Below are positions 32,893-35,825 of a DNA stretch of 35,825 nucleotides, in pieces (within the stretch, counting starts at the first letter, position 1; every line of letters starts with the position of its first letter). The notes under the pieces are model-generated. The model was not told the DNA's origin and did no database searches. It saw nothing but the letters and a program-made list of their open reading frames with translations. The position numbers and the translations under genes were made by a program. Origin of the DNA: a bacterium. Lineage in GTDB: Bacteria; Verrucomicrobiota; Verrucomicrobiia; Limisphaerales; UBA11358. Location: the NCBI GenBank assembly GCA_021817945.1, contig JAKAFL010000036.1, forward strand, positions 1 through 35,825, in the 5' to 3' direction.

Positions 32893-33354
32893 ATGAAAAA
32901 TAAAATAAACAGCATCATGGAAGAACGTCTCAAGGCGGAAAAAAAATTACTGGCAACCGCCAAACGCAAGCTGCCCGAACTCAAAACGCTGCTGGAGGGG
33001 ACATGGGATCATTGGCACTACGAAGACCCGATCTATCGTTTCTATCATCTATCGTTCAAGGTCTTTCAACTGCAAGCAACAACCTCGAAAATTGTCGAGG
33101 CGCTGCAAGCCCTGGCGCCGCAAATCAAATTGAACCCGCTCTTCCTTGAAATCGTCGCCGAGGGCACGGGCAAAACCTTCAAACTGTCTGACAATGCCGA
33201 CTGGATGAAGCGGACACGGCCCATCTTGGAAGCGTTCTTTCATGCCCAGCACATGTTGCTCATGGTTTGCAAATACGCCGAAGAATTGCCGGAACCGCCG
33301 CAAGCCCTGCCGTCCGGCTGGGCGACCGTGCTTTACTTGTATGGGCTGCGGTGA
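32893..33354 (+). CDS. hypothetical protein, helical
   Basis: A 153-residue protein I do not recognise. The N-terminal 40 residues are highly charged and probably coiled coil (MEERLKAEKKLLATAKRKL). Next comes WHYEDPIYRFYHLSFKVFQL, rich in aromatic residues, and later EIVAEGTGKTF, DNADWMKRTRPI and LPSGWATVLYLYGLR. EGTGKTF looks like a Walker A, but lacks the G-x4-GK[TS] spacing and context, so it is not one. No signal peptide or membrane helix. It follows the AAA ATPase by 16 bases and could be its partner. Aromatic and Trp/Tyr/His-rich spots suggest a conserved binding surface. Confidence 0.7.
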   Translation: MKNKINSIMEERLKAEKKLLATAKRKLPELKTLLEGTWDHWHYEDPIYRFYHLSFKVFQLQATTSKIVEALQALAPQIKLNPLFLEIVAEGTGKTFKLSDNADWMKRTRPILEAFFHAQHMLLMVCKYAEELPEPPQALPSGWATVLYLYGLR

Positions 33355-33446
33355 TTTTGTCAGTCAGTAGGAGCCGAGGTGACGAGGCTCAAATTATCTG
33401 AATCAAATTGAGACTCCTCACGTCGTCTTCTACCATTTTAAGGCAC

Positions 33447-34007
33447 ATGACTATCGTCAGCATTGATTTTGAAACGGCCAACCATTCCCGCGTCAGCATT
33501 TGCGCCGCCGGCATGGCGGTGTTTGTGGATGGCGTTCTGACAGAATCCCCCTATTGGTTGGTGCGTCCGCCCAAAGGCCACGGCTGGTTTCTGGATGAAT
33601 TCATTGAATGCCACGGCCTGACGCACTTGGATGTTTTGGACGCGCCGGAATTTCCCGCCATTGCGTCGGAGTTTTTGGCCCGGTTGACCCGCGCCGATCT
33701 GGTGGTGGCCCACAACGCACACTTCGACATCGGACATTTGCACGAGACGTTGAACCATTTTGGCCTGCCTCTGCCGCAGTTCAATTATCTTTGCTCCTGC
33801 CAGCTTGCCCGGCGCGTCTGGCCGGAGTTGCCAGATCATAAGCTGTCCACCTTGGCGGCGCATATCGGCCATGAATTTAACCACCACCATGCCCAGGCTG
33901 ATGCCGAAGCCGCCGGGCGCGTGCTGCTGGCGATGATGAAACAGGTAAAGGCAACCACGGTTGATGATTTGCTTCATGCCACAGAAACAGAGGCGAAACA
34001 GTTTTAG
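33447..34007 (+). CDS. DEDDh 3'-5' exonuclease (Pol III epsilon-like)
   Basis: A 186-residue exonuclease of the DnaQ superfamily. The four metal-binding acids are in place: D7 and E9 in SIDFET, D in HNAHFDIGHL, and the final Asp in HHHAQADAEAAGRV with the His of the h-type. It probably trims single-stranded DNA or RNA ends. No polymerase or Walker motif is attached. The start at 33447 is preceded by AAGG and begins right at the first motif; the frame is open 13 codons further. A fragment resembling the end of such an enzyme lies at 35593. Confidence 0.88.
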   Translation: MTIVSIDFETANHSRVSICAAGMAVFVDGVLTESPYWLVRPPKGHGWFLDEFIECHGLTHLDVLDAPEFPAIASEFLARLTRADLVVAHNAHFDIGHLHETLNHFGLPLPQFNYLCSCQLARRVWPELPDHKLSTLAAHIGHEFNHHHAQADAEAAGRVLLAMMKQVKATTVDDLLHATETEAKQF

Positions 34008-34027
34008 AAATTTGCCCCGGTCAAAAC

Positions 34028-34771
34028 ATGCGCCTTCACATTCTAAGCGACTTGCATCTGGAGTTCAGCGATTACGCGCCAGATAATACCCGTGCGGACG
34101 TAATTGTTCTGGCAGGCGACATTGACCAAGGCACCCAAGGCATCGGATGGGTGAAAAGGCATTTCCCAAAAAAGCCGGTTGTTTACGTCATGGGCAACCA
34201 TGAATTTTACGGGCATTCGATGTTGCCCTTGATGGAAGAATGCCAGGAGGCAACCAAGGGCGGCAATATTCACATCTTGGAAAATCAATCCATCAAAATC
34301 GGAGATATTACCTTTCTAGGCTGCACCTTATGGACGGATTTCAAGCTTTGGCCCAAACCGGCAGAGGCAATGGAGGCGTCCGGGGATTGCATGAATGATT
34401 TCAAGCTCATCCGAACCCAGTCAGGCCGGCTGCATCCACGCGACACGGTAAAATATCACCAAGACTCCGTTGCTTGGTTGAAGTCACAACTCAAGCAAAG
34501 CAATCCGGCCAAAACGGTCATCATCACCCACCATGCGCCGAGCAAAAAATCCTTTCCGGCGAGACATGCGGGAGATATTTTGAACAGCGCCTTTGCCTCC
34601 GACTTGAACACGCTGATTACAAAATGCCGGGTTCCGCTTTGGGTTCACGGACACACCCATCATTGCGTGGATTACAAAATTGGCCAGACCAGAATTTACA
34701 GCAACCAACGCGGTTATCCCGGTGAATATGAGGTAGATTTTGACGGCCAGGCAACCGTTGATATCGGTTGA
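34028..34771 (+). CDS. calcineurin-like metallophosphoesterase
   Basis: A 247-residue phosphoesterase. Metal-binding motifs in order are SDLHLEF (first Asp and His), GDID, GNHEFYG, HHAP and GHTHH. In contrast with the YfcE-like enzyme at 3958, it is larger, with an insert between GNHE and HHAP. Substrate unknown. It is 20 bases downstream of the exonuclease gene, so the two may be co-transcribed. No clear ribosome site was seen. Confidence 0.88.
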   Translation: MRLHILSDLHLEFSDYAPDNTRADVIVLAGDIDQGTQGIGWVKRHFPKKPVVYVMGNHEFYGHSMLPLMEECQEATKGGNIHILENQSIKIGDITFLGCTLWTDFKLWPKPAEAMEASGDCMNDFKLIRTQSGRLHPRDTVKYHQDSVAWLKSQLKQSNPAKTVIITHHAPSKKSFPARHAGDILNSAFASDLNTLITKCRVPLWVHGHTHHCVDYKIGQTRIYSNQRGYPGEYEVDFDGQATVDIG

Positions 34772-34782
34772 CTTGAATAATT

Positions 34783-35562
34783 ATGAAACCAACCACTGCG
34801 GCTATGGCATTTCTATTTGCGGGGCTTGTATCAAAGGTGCTGGGGTATCCCGCCAATTATGGGCCGTTTCAGCCGGGACATGAGCCGGCCGCCATCCAGC
34901 TTCATAAGTGCGAACTGGCGCGCGAAGTCAAATCGCCGGCGGACGAAATTGCCGGCGCAATCCAAGAATACCGGCTGCCAGCCGCCGAATCAGGCCAACG
35001 GCAAATTACCTTGGTGTTGCACGGCACCACCAATGGCTGGGCGATCAATCTCCACGATGCCCAGGGTCAAAACCTGATGCCCGTGTCGTTCACCAACAGC
35101 ATGACCTCTTCCCAAATGGAGGTGTCCGGCTGCGATTTGAATGGCGACGGCCAGCCTGATTTCATTGTCAACATCTGGTCCGGCGGCTGCGGCCTGGCGG
35201 CGGATGGCAGTGAAGTGACTTTTCTGCTCTCATCCAAGGATGGCTACCGGGCCGCGTCATTTTACCTGTATGCCTTCGGCAACGAAGATTTGGTCCGGTT
35301 CAAGCCGCAGGGGCCGGTTTATTTCTTATTCAACGACCTGATTGGCAGCGACGGCGAGAAAACCCGCGACGGTCGCGAGCACAACTTTTGGGTTTATAAA
35401 TTGAAGCGCATAGACGGCGTCCGGATTGTGCCCGCCGACGCGGATCAGCCGGGCTTTCCCAAATGGGTTTGGTTCACAAACAAGGACAACCATGAGGAAA
35501 CCACTCAATTGACACAGGAACAGAAAAAGAGATTGCTAAAGAAAAGAAATTCGTCAGAGTGA
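34783..35562 (+). CDS. secreted protein with an FG-GAP/VCBS-type calcium motif
   Basis: A 259-residue exported protein with an N-terminal signal peptide (AAMAFLFAGLVSKVLG). CDLNGDGQPDFIVNIWSGGCG in the middle is the D-x-N-x-D-G-x-x-D calcium-binding loop of FG-GAP/VCBS beta-propeller repeats, here as a single copy. The C-terminus is lysine-rich. No enzyme motif is seen, and I do not recognise the rest. It follows the metallophosphoesterase by 11 bases but its secretion makes a shared role unlikely. Confidence 0.7.
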   Translation: MKPTTAAMAFLFAGLVSKVLGYPANYGPFQPGHEPAAIQLHKCELAREVKSPADEIAGAIQEYRLPAAESGQRQITLVLHGTTNGWAINLHDAQGQNLMPVSFTNSMTSSQMEVSGCDLNGDGQPDFIVNIWSGGCGLAADGSEVTFLLSSKDGYRAASFYLYAFGNEDLVRFKPQGPVYFLFNDLIGSDGEKTRDGREHNFWVYKLKRIDGVRIVPADADQPGFPKWVWFTNKDNHEETTQLTQEQKKRLLKKRNSSE

Positions 35563-35592
35563 CTGCGTGCCGATGATTAAAGCAATCTGTCA

Positions 35593-35724
35593 ATGGAAGC
35601 TAAAGTCGCAGCCGCCGGTCGCGTGCTACTTGCCTTGATGAAAGAGTTCAATACCACTACGCAGCGCGAACTATTGCGAAATTTGAGACATCAAAATGGG
35701 TTCTTCGACGTTTCTAGTGGATAA
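35593..35724 (+). pseudogene. fragment resembling the C-terminus of a DEDDh exonuclease
   Basis: The frame AAAGRVLLALMKEFNTTTQR corresponds to AEAAGRVLLAMMKQVKATTV in the intact exonuclease at 33447, then ELLRNL and a stop at 35722-35724. The motifs before it are absent. It is a leftover of a second copy, cut on its left. Confidence 0.6.
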
Positions 35725-35757
35725 ACTGGGATAGATGGGGTAAATCGTCAAGTAATT

Positions 35758-35825
35758 ATGATTCCCGAACAAGTGTTTCATCGGATTTTGGCGTTGGGCG
35801 AAGGCTGGAAAGTGCGGCAAGTGAA
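35758..35825 (+). CDS. start of an ISL3-like transposase (runs off the window)
   Basis: The frame MIPEQVFHRILALGEGWKVR resembles the N-terminus of ISL3-family transposases. Only 22 codons are visible. It follows the exonuclease fragment by 33 bases, which hints that an insertion sequence begins near 35725-35757. The terminal inverted repeat could not be confirmed. Confidence 0.5.
   Translation, partial: MIPEQVFHRILALGEGWKVRQV

Noticed and set aside
33163..33183. EGTGKTF in the hypothetical protein as a Walker A motif
   Set aside because: The G-x4-GK[T/S] spacing is not met and no Walker B or P-loop fold context is visible.

Overview
The window most likely comes from a Verrucomicrobiota chromosome, probably of the Pedosphaera/Limisphaerales type. 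This is inferred from gene style, not from a marker gene: an ECF-type sigma factor next to a giant zinc-ribbon Ser/Thr kinase, a soil-type DUF3738/TIGR03435-like tail on that kinase, a GH74/GH31 polysaccharide locus, and many short intergenic repeats. No rRNA, tRNA or CRISPR array was seen.

Layout. 1-812 is non-coding: an IS66 TnpB remnant and degenerate repeats. 813-5036 holds a secreted TPR protein, an A-type Fe-S carrier, a YfcE-like phosphodiesterase and a DUF6580-like membrane protein. 5087-5614 is a chimeric MITE. 5627-10281 (minus) is a two-gene xyloglucan locus: GH31 alpha-xylosidase then GH74 endo-xyloglucanase. 10526-12909 (plus) carries an FAH-family enzyme, a HAD-Nudix fusion and folB. 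13093-17000 (minus) has an atypical zinc-ribbon SDR, long-form hisG, an intact 357-bp MITE with 9-bp target duplications, and purN. 17184-19805 (plus) has a class V aminotransferase, an MnmC-like methyltransferase and a TM2 protein. 20090-24190 (plus) is a MarR regulator, an SDR and an EmrA/EmrB-type efflux pair; near-identical palindromes lie at the two promoters. 24255-29336 (minus) is a sigma factor/kinase unit whose kinase tail is split by a frameshift.

29440-35825 is an accessory, decaying region. It holds REP-like and MITE-like repeats, a truncated duplicate of an AAA ATPase N-terminus, a DUF4143 ATPase interrupted by an in-frame TAA, a transposase remnant, the full AAA ATPase with a small partner of unknown function, a DEDDh exonuclease, a metallophosphoesterase, a secreted protein, an exonuclease fragment, and the start of an ISL3-like transposase at the right edge.

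The observations most worth following are: (1) the HAD-Nudix fusion directly upstream of folB, which could supply the two dephosphorylation steps missing between FolE and FolB; (2) the TIR/TSD-defined MITE family; (3) the AAA ATPase plus small-protein pair with a duplicated N-terminal module; (4) an identical 9-mer upstream of both the sigma factor and its kinase; (5) the MarR operator pair. All functional calls are from reading the sequence; no database search was run.
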